Positions 1 through 8,488 of a stretch of DNA of 8,495 nt are shown here, piece by piece. Both the position numbers and the translations under genes were made by a program. Under the pieces are notes generated by a model. The model did not search any database. It worked only from the letters and a program-made list of their open reading frames with translations, and had not been told where the DNA came from. The stretch is from the NCBI GenBank assembly GCA_902494815.1, contig CABUVB010000066.1, positions 1 to 8,495 of the forward strand, read 5' to 3'. How positions within the stretch are numbered: position 1 is the stretch's first letter; each line of letters begins with the position of its first letter. Source of the stretch: an uncultured Collinsella sp. (GTDB lineage Bacteria > Actinomycetota > Coriobacteriia > Coriobacteriales > Coriobacteriaceae).

Positions 1-1
1 C

Positions 2-817
2 CTCATTGCGCTGTCGGCCACCGTCGACCCCACGCTACGCCAGGAGCGCGAACTGCAGCGCCGTCTGCAAGAGATGCTCGACCGCGATGCCGCCGCCGAG
101 GGGATGCTCGGCCGCGACGAAACCGGCGAGGGCTACATCAAGCTCAACTACTTCAACCTGTTCTGGGTATTCTTCGTCTGCAGCGTGTTAGGTCTCATTC
201 TCGAGGAAGTCTGGCATATGGTCGTCGTCGATCCCGGCGTCTATCAGGACCGTGCCGGTATGCTATTTGGCCCCTTTAGCCCCATCTACGGATTTGGCGC
301 GGTGCTCATGACCATGGCGCTCAACCGCTTCTATAAAAAGAATCCTCTGATCATTTTCCTGGTAAGTGCCCTGATCGGCGGCGCTTTCGAGGTGTTTGTA
401 GGCTGGTTTATGCAGACCTCATTTGGCGTGGTGTCGTGGAGCTATTCACACATTAGGCTATTCGGCATGCCCGATCCCATCGCGGTATTGACCGGGGGAC
501 GCACATGCACGCCGTTTGCCTGCATGTGGGGCCTGGGTGGCCTCATCTGGATCAAGGTCTTGCTGCCGCGCCTGCTTAAGCTCATCAATATGATTCCATG
601 GAAACGCCGCTACTCTGCTACCGTCATCCTGACCGCCGTCATGTTGATCGACGGCGTCATGACGTTGCAATCGCTCGACTATTGGTATCAGCGCGTCAAC
701 GGAACCGTTCGAAATATTCCCGTCGCACAGTTCTATGACAAGCATTTCGATAACGAATATATGGAGAACCGTTTTCAGAGTATGACCATGAGCCCCAAGG
801 ACGCCACACGCGTGTAG
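2..817 (+). CDS. CmpB-family multi-pass membrane protein (putative ABC transporter permease), 5'-truncated
   Basis: The frame is open from the left edge of the window with no stop, so the gene starts upstream; 271 residues are visible, ending at a TAG. After a charged stretch rich in Arg and Glu, the protein has several hydrophobic helices and the signatures of the family named ABC_trans_CmpB or 'putative ABC transporter permease': a Glu-containing helix (LGLILEEVWH), an RAGMLFGPFSPIYGFG block, and GGRTCTPFACMWG before another helix. It should therefore sit in the cytoplasmic membrane. The family name comes from old annotation; its substrate and even its transport role are not established, and no ATPase gene is visible nearby. 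The first internal ATG (position 74) has coding-like sequence before it in the same frame, so it is unlikely to be the true start. The family call is secure; the function is not. Confidence 0.8.
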   Translation, partial: LIALSATVDPTLRQERELQRRLQEMLDRDAAAEGMLGRDETGEGYIKLNYFNLFWVFFVCSVLGLILEEVWHMVVVDPGVYQDRAGMLFGPFSPIYGFGAVLMTMALNRFYKKNPLIIFLVSALIGGAFEVFVGWFMQTSFGVVSWSYSHIRLFGMPDPIAVLTGGRTCTPFACMWGLGGLIWIKVLLPRLLKLINMIPWKRRYSATVILTAVMLIDGVMTLQSLDYWYQRVNGTVRNIPVAQFYDKHFDNEYMENRFQSMTMSPKDATRV

Positions 818-849
818 CAAACGCCAGAGCAAAATAGCTCCAACACATC

Positions 850-890
850 AAAGCCCGCTGGCAGATCTACATGAACTGCCGGCGGGCTTT
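850..890 (+). terminator. Hairpin terminator between convergent genes
   Basis: A 15-bp stem (850-864 with 876-890, AAAGCCCGCTGGCAG pairing with CTGCCGGCGGGCTTT) encloses an 11-nt loop and lies 32 nt after the stop of the plus-strand membrane protein gene. Read on the plus strand the one imperfect pair is a G-U wobble; read on the minus strand it is a C-A mismatch. It is therefore a better terminator for the plus-strand gene, though it may serve both genes. The U tract is short (UUU followed by CGCU). Confidence 0.7.
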
Positions 891-923
891 CGCTATAGAC
901 AGACTCGGATTGCCGACGAGGCC

Positions 924-1340
924 TTACGCCTCGCGCTCGACCTCGCTCACGCACTCGTTCTTGATGGTGCCGACGAGCGACTGCAGCGCATCGACCACAT
1001 GCGGGCGAATGTCTCCGCCAATGAGCACGAGCATGATGTCGTCGCCCACGGTAAGCTCGCCGCTCGCCAGCCACACGCGCACATAGCCGATACCCGGCAT
1101 CGTGCGCGTCGCCTCGATAGCGGCCTGCACCTTTTCGGCATCGAAGCCAAACACCATGCCGCCCACCTTGTGGCCTGGCGCCACGCCATCGGTCTCGACT
1201 CCGCGCACTTCGGCCTTGGGCGTCGCGCGCACCACGCCGTTGTGTGTCAGGTACATCCCACAATCAGCCGCCGAAACATCGGCCTTGGCTTCGCGCAGCC
1301 AAGCATCAACCGAAGGCATCGATTTGCCGTTCTCAAGCAT
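924..1340 (-). CDS. MoaE-like protein (diverged molybdopterin synthase large-subunit family)
   Basis: A 138-residue protein whose layout resembles MoaE, the large subunit of molybdopterin synthase. HNGVVR (33-38) matches the family's F-x-G-x-VR strand. YVRVWLASGELTVGDDIMLVLIGGD (written as 86-95 YVRVWLASGE plus 96-110) matches the strand pair 'HR-x-G-x-L-x-x-GD'. The helix that follows ends in TIKNE. In E. coli MoaE two lysines near the C-terminus are catalytic; here only Lys127 seems to have a counterpart, the second (in 'WKKE') is missing, and the usual 'HR' dipeptides are replaced. The protein may be non-catalytic or have another role. No moaA, moaD or other molybdopterin gene is nearby. 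It is the last gene of the purE-sortase unit, 36 nt after the sortase stop. I chose the ATG at 1340 because AAAGGAGA lies 5 nt before it. An in-frame ATG at 1373 with a weaker GAGGA would add 11 residues. The family call is moderately sure; the function is uncertain. Confidence 0.7.
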   Translation of the reverse strand: MLENGKSMPSVDAWLREAKADVSAADCGMYLTHNGVVRATPKAEVRGVETDGVAPGHKVGGMVFGFDAEKVQAAIEATRTMPGIGYVRVWLASGELTVGDDIMLVLIGGDIRPHVVDALQSLVGTIKNECVSEVEREA

Positions 1341-1345
1341 CATTT

Positions 1346-1350
1346 CTCCT
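1346..1350 (-). promoter_or_regulatory. Ribosome binding site deciding the MoaE-like start
   Basis: AGGAG, within AAAGGAGA, lies 5 nt before the ATG at 1340 and only 2 nt before the adjacent ATG at 1343, so the second of the two tandem ATG codons is the better start. A weaker GAGGA, 7 nt before the ATG at 1373, overlaps the end of the sortase gene and could give a translationally coupled longer form. Confidence 0.6.
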
Positions 1351-1376
1351 TTCACCGTCATTGAGTAGCCCATAAT

Positions 1377-2375
1377 CTATTCCTCGACCGGCGTGAGCAC
1401 CATGACGGCACGTGTGTTGCTCAGCGATAACGAACGACAGGTCACAAGCGTTACGACCTTGGTTGCCGAAGCGGCACGATCGATGGCATCGCTCGCCACG
1501 GCAGAGGCACCGTCGAGCATCTCGGACAGGTAGTTCTTGAGCCCGTCGTCGCCCTCAAAATTGGTCGTGCGCGCCTTGGCATACGTGTCCTCGACAACTT
1601 TGGTCGCCAGTGGTCGCAGTTTATACGTAGCATCCCGTGTGATGTAATACACGAACTCGATGCTATCGAACGTTGCCTGATCAGTGGTGTCCGAAATCAC
1701 GTTGAACATCGACCCGTCATTCATGTGGTGGCCGTAGATCGTGGTCTGCTGATCCACCATGCCCGGCGCGGTGTCATTGCTATCCAGGAAAATGGCCCCG
1801 GATGCATTGGCCGTACCGTCGAACAGCGTGTTGAGGTATTTGGAGTTGTTGTTGGTCTGCACCACGGGATAGTTGATGTTGGTTCCCGGCGCGTAAATCC
1901 AACCCACAATCTCGGAGTTTGTCTGAGCAAGTGCATCGAAGTCAATAATCGGCACGCCGCTGGCGTCCTTATCGCTTACATATTGCTTCTCGATTTTCTG
2001 GTACGAATCGCTTGCCTGCTTATAGCCAATCTGCGCGTTGATAAAGATGGCAGCGGCGGCGACAATCAGGCCGATGCCGATGATGATGAGCAGAATGGGA
2101 ATAATGGAGCGGCGCTTTTTGCGCGGCGGCTCGGTGTAATCCGACGGCGCGGCATGCGATGAAGACCGGGGCGGCTTCTTAGCGTTGCTATAAGATGAAG
2201 GTCGATATGCGGCTGGCGCGTCCTGTCGACGATGCGTCGCCGGCGTCACGGGGCGCGGCGCGCGCGGCTGCTGAGGAGAGGATGTCCGACCCTGCTGTGC
2301 CGCATGGGCAGCACCCGGCTTCGACGGATCGGGAATCTGAGAAGCCTTGAATCGTTTTCCCTGATAGTCGGACAT
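1377..2375 (-). CDS. srtB: Class B sortase
   Basis: A 332-residue membrane-anchored cysteine transpeptidase of the sortase family. Sortases cut a C-terminal sorting signal on secreted proteins and join the protein to the cell wall or to pilin partners outside the membrane. The first ~89 residues are hydrophilic and rich in Pro, Ser, Ala, Gln and Arg, ending in RKKRR; a single hydrophobic helix follows at about 90-113, so the tail should be cytoplasmic and the catalytic domain external. Class B marks are IDFDALAQTNSEIVGWIYAP (144-163), INYPVVQ (167-173) and GAIFLD (193-198). The catalytic set is His216 in YGHHM, Cys313 in TLVTC and Arg322 in SNTR. The tail is longer than I expect for this class. 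The ATG at 2375 has AAGGAG 5 nt before it; longer in-frame starts would run into purE. The gene lies 35 nt after purE and is probably cotranscribed with it. No LPXTG- or NPQTN-type substrate is encoded in the window. Confidence 0.93.
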   Translation of the reverse strand: MSDYQGKRFKASQIPDPSKPGAAHAAQQGRTSSPQQPRAPRPVTPATHRRQDAPAAYRPSSYSNAKKPPRSSSHAAPSDYTEPPRKKRRSIIPILLIIIGIGLIVAAAAIFINAQIGYKQASDSYQKIEKQYVSDKDASGVPIIDFDALAQTNSEIVGWIYAPGTNINYPVVQTNNNSKYLNTLFDGTANASGAIFLDSNDTAPGMVDQQTTIYGHHMNDGSMFNVISDTTDQATFDSIEFVYYITRDATYKLRPLATKVVEDTYAKARTTNFEGDDGLKNYLSEMLDGASAVASDAIDRAASATKVVTLVTCRSLSLSNTRAVMVLTPVEE

Positions 2376-2410
2376 GGCTCTCCTTATACTGCGGTGAAAC
2401 GGCGGAACGC

Positions 2411-2875
2411 CTAGGCGTCGGCCATCTCCTGCTTCATCTTCTCGATAACCTTGCGGTACTCGGGGTCGCAAGCGCCCAGAATCTGCGTGGCGTAGATGGC
2501 GGCGTTCTTGGCGCCGTTGATGGCAACGCAGGCCACGGGCACGCCCGAAGGCATCTGCACCATCGACAGCAGCGAATCCATGCCGCCCAGGTCACTCGTC
2601 TTCATAGGCACGCCGATGACCGGCAGCGGCGTAAAGGCAGCCACGACACCACCCAGGTGAGCGGCCTTGCCGGCGGCAGCGATAATCACTTTGATGCCGC
2701 GATCGGCAGCAGTCGAAGCCCACTCGTGGACCTTCGCCGGTGTGCGGTGTGCGCTCGCAATGACAAGCTCATAGGGCACGCCCAGCGCCTCGAGCTCGAC
2801 GGTGCAGCCTTCCATAACACCCAGATCGGACTTGGAGCCCATGATGATCCCGACAACCGGCTTTTGATCTGCCAT
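2411..2875 (-). CDS. purE: PurE, N5-carboxyaminoimidazole ribonucleotide mutase
   Basis: A 154-residue cytoplasmic enzyme of purine synthesis that moves the carboxyl group of N5-CAIR to give CAIR, the step after PurK. Its length is typical of bacterial PurE. Visible motifs are GSKSD (13-17, phosphate binding), SAHRTP (41-46, with the active-site His43), AGKAAHLGGVVAAFTPLPVIGVP (starting near 68, split here only by description) and the DSLLSMVQMPSGVPVA block (100-115). The glycine-rich loop has Lys70, Gly75 and Val77 where many homologues have Gly, Pro and Met, which I read as normal lineage variation. The ATG at 2875 is favoured because AGGAGG (2885-2890) lies 9 nt before it; an upstream in-frame TTG at 2881 would be only 3 nt from that site. 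It is the first gene of the unit that continues into the sortase. No purK or other pur gene is present in the window. Confidence 0.96.
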   Translation of the reverse strand: MADQKPVVGIIMGSKSDLGVMEGCTVELEALGVPYELVIASAHRTPAKVHEWASTAADRGIKVIIAAAGKAAHLGGVVAAFTPLPVIGVPMKTSDLGGMDSLLSMVQMPSGVPVACVAINGAKNAAIYATQILGACDPEYRKVIEKMKQEMADA

Positions 2876-2926
2876 AAACAAAGACCTCCTGTTGAGAGCG
2901 GCGACGCGGCCAATCCGCGACCCTTA

Positions 2927-2967
2927 ACTACTGAGAGTAGTATAGCTGCTCCCGTCCCTGCGGTCTT
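2927..2967 (-). promoter_or_regulatory. Candidate purE promoter with overlapping inverted repeat
   Basis: On the minus strand a good -10 hexamer TATACT (2944-2939) lies about 65 nt before the purE start. The best -35 at 17-bp spacing is AAGACC (2967-2962), which is weak. An inverted repeat ACTACT-CTC-AGTAGT (2941-2927) overlaps the end of the -10 and the expected start point, so it could be an operator or simply chance. Confidence 0.35.
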
Positions 2968-2970
2968 TGT

Positions 2971-3058
2971 GGCGCTTCGCGGGCGGGCCAGGCTTTATCT
3001 TCACTCCGGTTGCTTCGCAAAGTCGTTCAGATAAAGCCTGGCCCGCCCGCGAAGCGCC
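2971..3058 (+). repeat. Long hairpin element 1 with conserved core
   Basis: A perfect 30-bp inverted repeat (2971-3000 with 3029-3058) surrounds a 28-nt centre. The core read on the plus strand (2999-3030) begins CTTCACTCCGG, continues with a small hairpin TTGC-TTC-GCAA (3010-3020), and ends AGTCGTTCAG. Nearly the same core occurs on the other strand in the element at 3217-3306, although the arms of the two are unrelated. Neither side has a U run, so it does not look like an intrinsic terminator. It lies just upstream of the candidate purE promoter. Its role is unknown: a structured RNA, a mobile repeat or a protein-binding DNA site are all possible. Confidence 0.8.
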
Positions 3059-3107
3059 CTGCGACCTACCGGGAATTGCCATGACGTACGTTGGCTGAAA
3101 TATTAAC

Positions 3108-3154
3108 GTGGGATACGCCGTTCGAACGAACGGCGTATCCCACACTCACTTTTT
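3108..3154. terminator. Perfect 17-bp palindrome, probable carAB terminator
   Basis: GTGGGATACGCCGTTCG (3108-3124) pairs perfectly with CGAACGGCGTATCCCAC (3127-3143) around a 2-nt AA centre; in practice the loop would open by one or two pairs. On the minus strand it is followed by GTTAATATTTC, giving a fair terminator about 175 nt after the carB stop. On the plus strand TTTTT follows after 6 nt (3150-3154). The shape suits a bidirectional terminator, but the long perfect stem also suits a protein-binding palindrome or a dispersed repeat. Confidence 0.55.
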
Positions 3155-3216
3155 ATTCAGCCCTAGTCATCGCGCAAAGCCCCTTCCACAGCACACGGTG
3201 CACCCGAGTCACCGAA

Positions 3217-3306
3217 GGCCGGGGCGGAGGGGGGCCGAGCTTCCCACTGAGCGACTCTGCTTGCAGCCGGAGCGAAGGGGGAACTCGGCCCCCCTCCGCC
3301 CCGGCC
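3217..3306 (-). repeat. Long hairpin element 2 with conserved core, just after carB
   Basis: A perfect 23-bp inverted repeat (3217-3239 with 3284-3306), extended inward past a one-base bulge by TTCCC/GGGAA (3241-3245 with 3279-3283). The core read on the minus strand (3277-3247) begins CTTCGCTCCGG, continues with a small hairpin CTGC-AA-GCAG, and ends AGTCGCTCAG, matching element 1 in inverted orientation. The arms are very G-rich on one strand and unrelated to the arms of element 1. It begins 12 nt after the carB stop, so it would form at the 3' end of the carAB transcript, where it may slow decay or help to end transcription. There is no U run after it. Confidence 0.8.
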
Positions 3307-3317
3307 GGCCAGGTCAA

Positions 3318-6632
<3,315 letters not shown>

Positions 6633-6633
6633 A

Positions 6634-8073
6634 TTAGTTCTCCTCGGTCTCAGCGGTCTCGGACTCAGCAAAGTTCCAGCCGGCAAGGCGGTCCTTCGCG
6701 GTGTCGATGTCCAGGTAGTTCTCCTCGCCGTCCATGAGTCGCGTAAAGGCGGTAAAGAGATAGTGGGCATCGGTGGGGCCAGGCGAGGCCTCGGGGTGAT
6801 ACTGGACCGAGAAGCACGGGGCGTCGAGCAGCTGGATGCCCTCGGCGGTGCCGTCGTTGAGGTTCACATGTGTCAGGCGAATGCGACCAAAGCGCTCGTT
6901 CATCACGACTGGCGCGATTCCGCGGCGCACCCAGACGCGCAGATCTCCATCGGCCGCATGCTCGGTCTCGCCGCCGGAAAGCTCGGGGACAAGCTTGCCC
7001 AAGCTGGGGAACAGCAGGCCAAAGCCATGGTTTTGCGCGGTGATCTCCACACGGCGGCTTACCAGGTTCATAACCGGCTGGTTGCCACCGCGGTGACCGA
7101 ACTTAAGCTTTTCCATCTGGGCGCCGCAGGCCAGGCTGATCATCTGGTGACCAAGACAAATACCAAAGACCGGCACCTTGCCGATCAGCTGCTGCACCTG
7201 CTCGTAGGTCTCCACCACGGCGTCGGGGTCGCCGGGGCCATTGGACAAAAAGACGCCGTCGGGATTCATGTCGAGCACCTGCTGGGCAGGCGTGTCCCAC
7301 GGCACGACGGTAAGGTCGCAGCCGGCGCGGACCAGCCCCTCCAGAATGCCGCGCTTCACACCGCAGTCGTAGGCGACCACTTTGTGACGGGCAGGAGCGG
7401 CAGCCGAAAGCGCAAAGTCATGCGTGGCAGGCAGGTCGACGGCGACAAAGGCGTGGGGCTCAGGGCAGCTCACGGTCTTGACCAGGTTCTCGCCTACCAA
7501 CGTGGGCGCTGCGGCCAGATGCTCGGCAAGCTCGTCGACGTCGAAGATCTCGGTCGAGATAATGCCCATCTTGGAACCATTGTCGCGCAGATGGCGCACC
7601 AGAGCGCGGGTATCGACACCCTCGATAGCGACGATGCCGTGAGCGCGCAGGTACTCCGGCACGCTGACGGCCGAGCGCCAGTTAGAAGGCGTGGCGCACA
7701 TGTCGCGAACGATCATGCCGCGCATAGCCGGAGCGCTCGCAGGGCGCACGGCGTCGCCGGGGAAGGCCGACTGGACGTCGGTCTCGTCGATACCGTAATT
7801 GCCGATCTGCGGATAGGTCATGGTTACGATTTGGCCGGCATAACTCGGGTCGGTCATGACCTCAAAGTAGCCCTCGAGCGAGGTGTTGAAGCAGACTTCG
7901 CCGGTCGCGGTACCCTCGGCGCCGCATGCACGTCCATAAAAAATGGTCCCATCCTCAAGATACAGGATGCAGGGACCGCAGGTGCCCTTGCTGGTTTTGG
8001 CCAGCATACGCTGGCAAAGCTCGCTGGGCGCGAAGGTGCGGGCGGCAGCGCCCGCGGTATGGTTGTTCGCCAT
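6634..8073 (-). CDS. carA: Carbamoyl-phosphate synthase small (glutaminase) subunit
   Basis: A 479-residue cytoplasmic glutaminase that releases ammonia from glutamine and passes it to CarB. The N-terminal CarA domain shows FNTSLEGY (62-69), TDPSY (74-78) and YPQIGNYG (87-94). The class I amidotransferase domain has the nucleophile Cys306 in GICLGHQM, and His426 and Glu428 in YHPEASPGP, a full catalytic triad. It is long for CarA (about 380 residues is usual). The excess has three parts: an N-terminal extension of about 30 residues; roughly 30 extra residues between NHGF (348-351) and THVNLNDGT (401-409); and a C-terminal acidic tail ending SETAETEEN. The ATG at 8073 has AAGGAG 4 nt before it. 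The leader before it carries a candidate PyrR-binding loop that includes this ribosome binding site, so carAB is probably repressed at translation when pyrimidines are plentiful. Confidence 0.97.
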   Translation of the reverse strand: MANNHTAGAAARTFAPSELCQRMLAKTSKGTCGPCILYLEDGTIFYGRACGAEGTATGEVCFNTSLEGYFEVMTDPSYAGQIVTMTYPQIGNYGIDETDVQSAFPGDAVRPASAPAMRGMIVRDMCATPSNWRSAVSVPEYLRAHGIVAIEGVDTRALVRHLRDNGSKMGIISTEIFDVDELAEHLAAAPTLVGENLVKTVSCPEPHAFVAVDLPATHDFALSAAAPARHKVVAYDCGVKRGILEGLVRAGCDLTVVPWDTPAQQVLDMNPDGVFLSNGPGDPDAVVETYEQVQQLIGKVPVFGICLGHQMISLACGAQMEKLKFGHRGGNQPVMNLVSRRVEITAQNHGFGLLFPSLGKLVPELSGGETEHAADGDLRVWVRRGIAPVVMNERFGRIRLTHVNLNDGTAEGIQLLDAPCFSVQYHPEASPGPTDAHYLFTAFTRLMDGEENYLDIDTAKDRLAGWNFAESETAETEEN

Positions 8074-8079
8074 AGTTCT

Positions 8080-8110
8080 CCTTCCCGGTCTCACAGGACC
8101 GGCTTAAAGG
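8080..8110 (-). promoter_or_regulatory. Candidate PyrR-binding RNA loop covering the carA ribosome binding site
   Basis: On the minus strand the leader reads CCUUU (8110-8106), AAG (8105-8103), CCGGUC (8102-8097), CUGUGA (8096-8091), GACCGG (8090-8085), GAAGG (8084-8080). The upper stem is a perfect 6 bp closed by the hexaloop CUGUGA, which fits the CNGNGA loop known for PyrR-binding RNAs. The unpaired AAG sits on the 5' side, and the lower stem CCUUU/GAAGG pairs with most of the AAGGAG ribosome binding site, 4 nt from the carA ATG. PyrR with bound UMP or UTP would hold the site closed. The structure is seen directly; the regulator is inferred, since no pyrR gene lies in the window. Confidence 0.65.
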
Positions 8111-8230
8111 TGTGTAGTTAGGCCTCGCGGTATTGTAACCGCAAGTATGCCTCATGGCGTTAATTTCATCGAAATGTTTACGAAATGATAATTATGACTT
8201 TCTATGCATAATGATTTTTCTGGGACGGGG
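8111..8230 (-). promoter_or_regulatory. AT-rich carAB promoter region
   Basis: The stretch before the carA leader is much more AT-rich than the rest of the window, as expected of a promoter. Candidate -10 hexamers on the minus strand are TACAAT (8137-8132) and CATACT (8149-8144); neither has a good -35 at normal spacing. TACAAT is the loop of a small inverted repeat GCGGT/ACCGC (8142-8127). Further upstream TTATG and CATAA form an inverted repeat with a 10-nt spacer (about 8212-8193), loosely like an arginine-repressor box. The exact promoter cannot be fixed by eye. Confidence 0.4.
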
Positions 8231-8233
8231 ATT

Positions 8234-8275
8234 AAAAAATCATCCCGCGCGGGCTTGTGGCTCACGCGGGATGAT
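8234..8275 (-). terminator. Intrinsic terminator of the small upstream gene
   Basis: An 11-bp perfect stem (ATCATCCCGCG at 8275-8265 on the minus strand, pairing with 8249-8239) with a 15-nt loop is followed by a run of six T (8239-8234). It starts 6 nt after the TAA of the small minus-strand gene, so that gene ends here and carAB is a separate transcription unit. Confidence 0.88.
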
Positions 8276-8281
8276 GGCGTC

Positions 8282-8488
8282 TTACTTTTTCTTGTCCTGT
8301 TCCAGCAGTTCGGACGGTGTGCGATCGGGCTTGCCGCCGCGGAAAATCTCGCGGCCATGCAGACGATGCTCCAGGTCACGCTCGGCCTTTTCCTCGTCAA
8401 TCTTGGTCTGGCTCACCACCGGATCCTCAATCAACGACGACACCGAGTTCACCTGCTTCTGAATGCGCTCGGCGATGGTGTCATCCAT
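8282..8488 (-). CDS. Small charged protein of unknown function, possibly truncated at the window edge
   Basis: A 68-residue frame starting with MDDTIAERIQKQVNSVSSL and ending in LEQDKKK, closed by a TAA and followed at once by a strong terminator. It is hydrophilic and highly charged (many Glu, Asp, Lys, Arg), with no membrane segment, signal peptide or cysteine; the middle (about 28-50) should be helical. I do not recognise the family. The ATG at 8488 is 7 nt from the window edge, so its ribosome binding site cannot be judged; a GTG at 8494 is also in frame and the frame stays open to the edge. It may therefore be a complete small protein or the tail of a longer one. The clear stop plus terminator make it a real coding end. 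Confidence 0.6.
   Translation of the reverse strand: MDDTIAERIQKQVNSVSSLIEDPVVSQTKIDEEKAERDLEHRLHGREIFRGGKPDRTPSELLEQDKKK

Larger units (their letters stand above)
2876..3317. other. Gene-free stretch between carB and purE with three strong inverted repeats
   Basis: This 442-nt stretch holds no convincing gene; its short reading frames are by-products of the palindromes. From right to left it contains a long hairpin just after the carB stop (3217-3306), a perfect palindrome (3108-3143), a second long hairpin (2971-3058), the candidate purE promoter and the purE ribosome binding site. The remaining parts, 3059-3107 and 3155-3216, show nothing I can name beyond an 8-bp palindrome GGTGCACC near 3198. 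Confidence 0.7.

Noticed and set aside
775..1263. A 162-codon minus-strand frame overlapping the MoaE-like gene
   Set aside because: It is an out-of-frame shadow, Arg-rich with no domain, and it crosses the terminator at 850-890.
2376..2471. Upstream extension of the sortase into purE
   Set aside because: It overlaps the purE coding end; the ATG at 2375 has AAGGAG at the right distance.
2971..3058. Hairpin element 1 as a simple intrinsic terminator
   Set aside because: No U run follows the stem on either strand and no gene ends beside it; the conserved core also argues for something else.
3217..3306. The two core hairpins as a CRISPR array, insertion-sequence ends or an integron attC site
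   Set aside because: There are only two copies, in inverted orientation and with different arms. No transposase, integrase or cas gene lies between or beside them, and no target-site duplication or attC core is visible.
6633..6770. Upstream extension of carB
   Set aside because: The extra 46 residues overlap the carA 3' end, are not CarB-like and have no ribosome binding site, while the ATG at 6632 has GAGGAG at good spacing.
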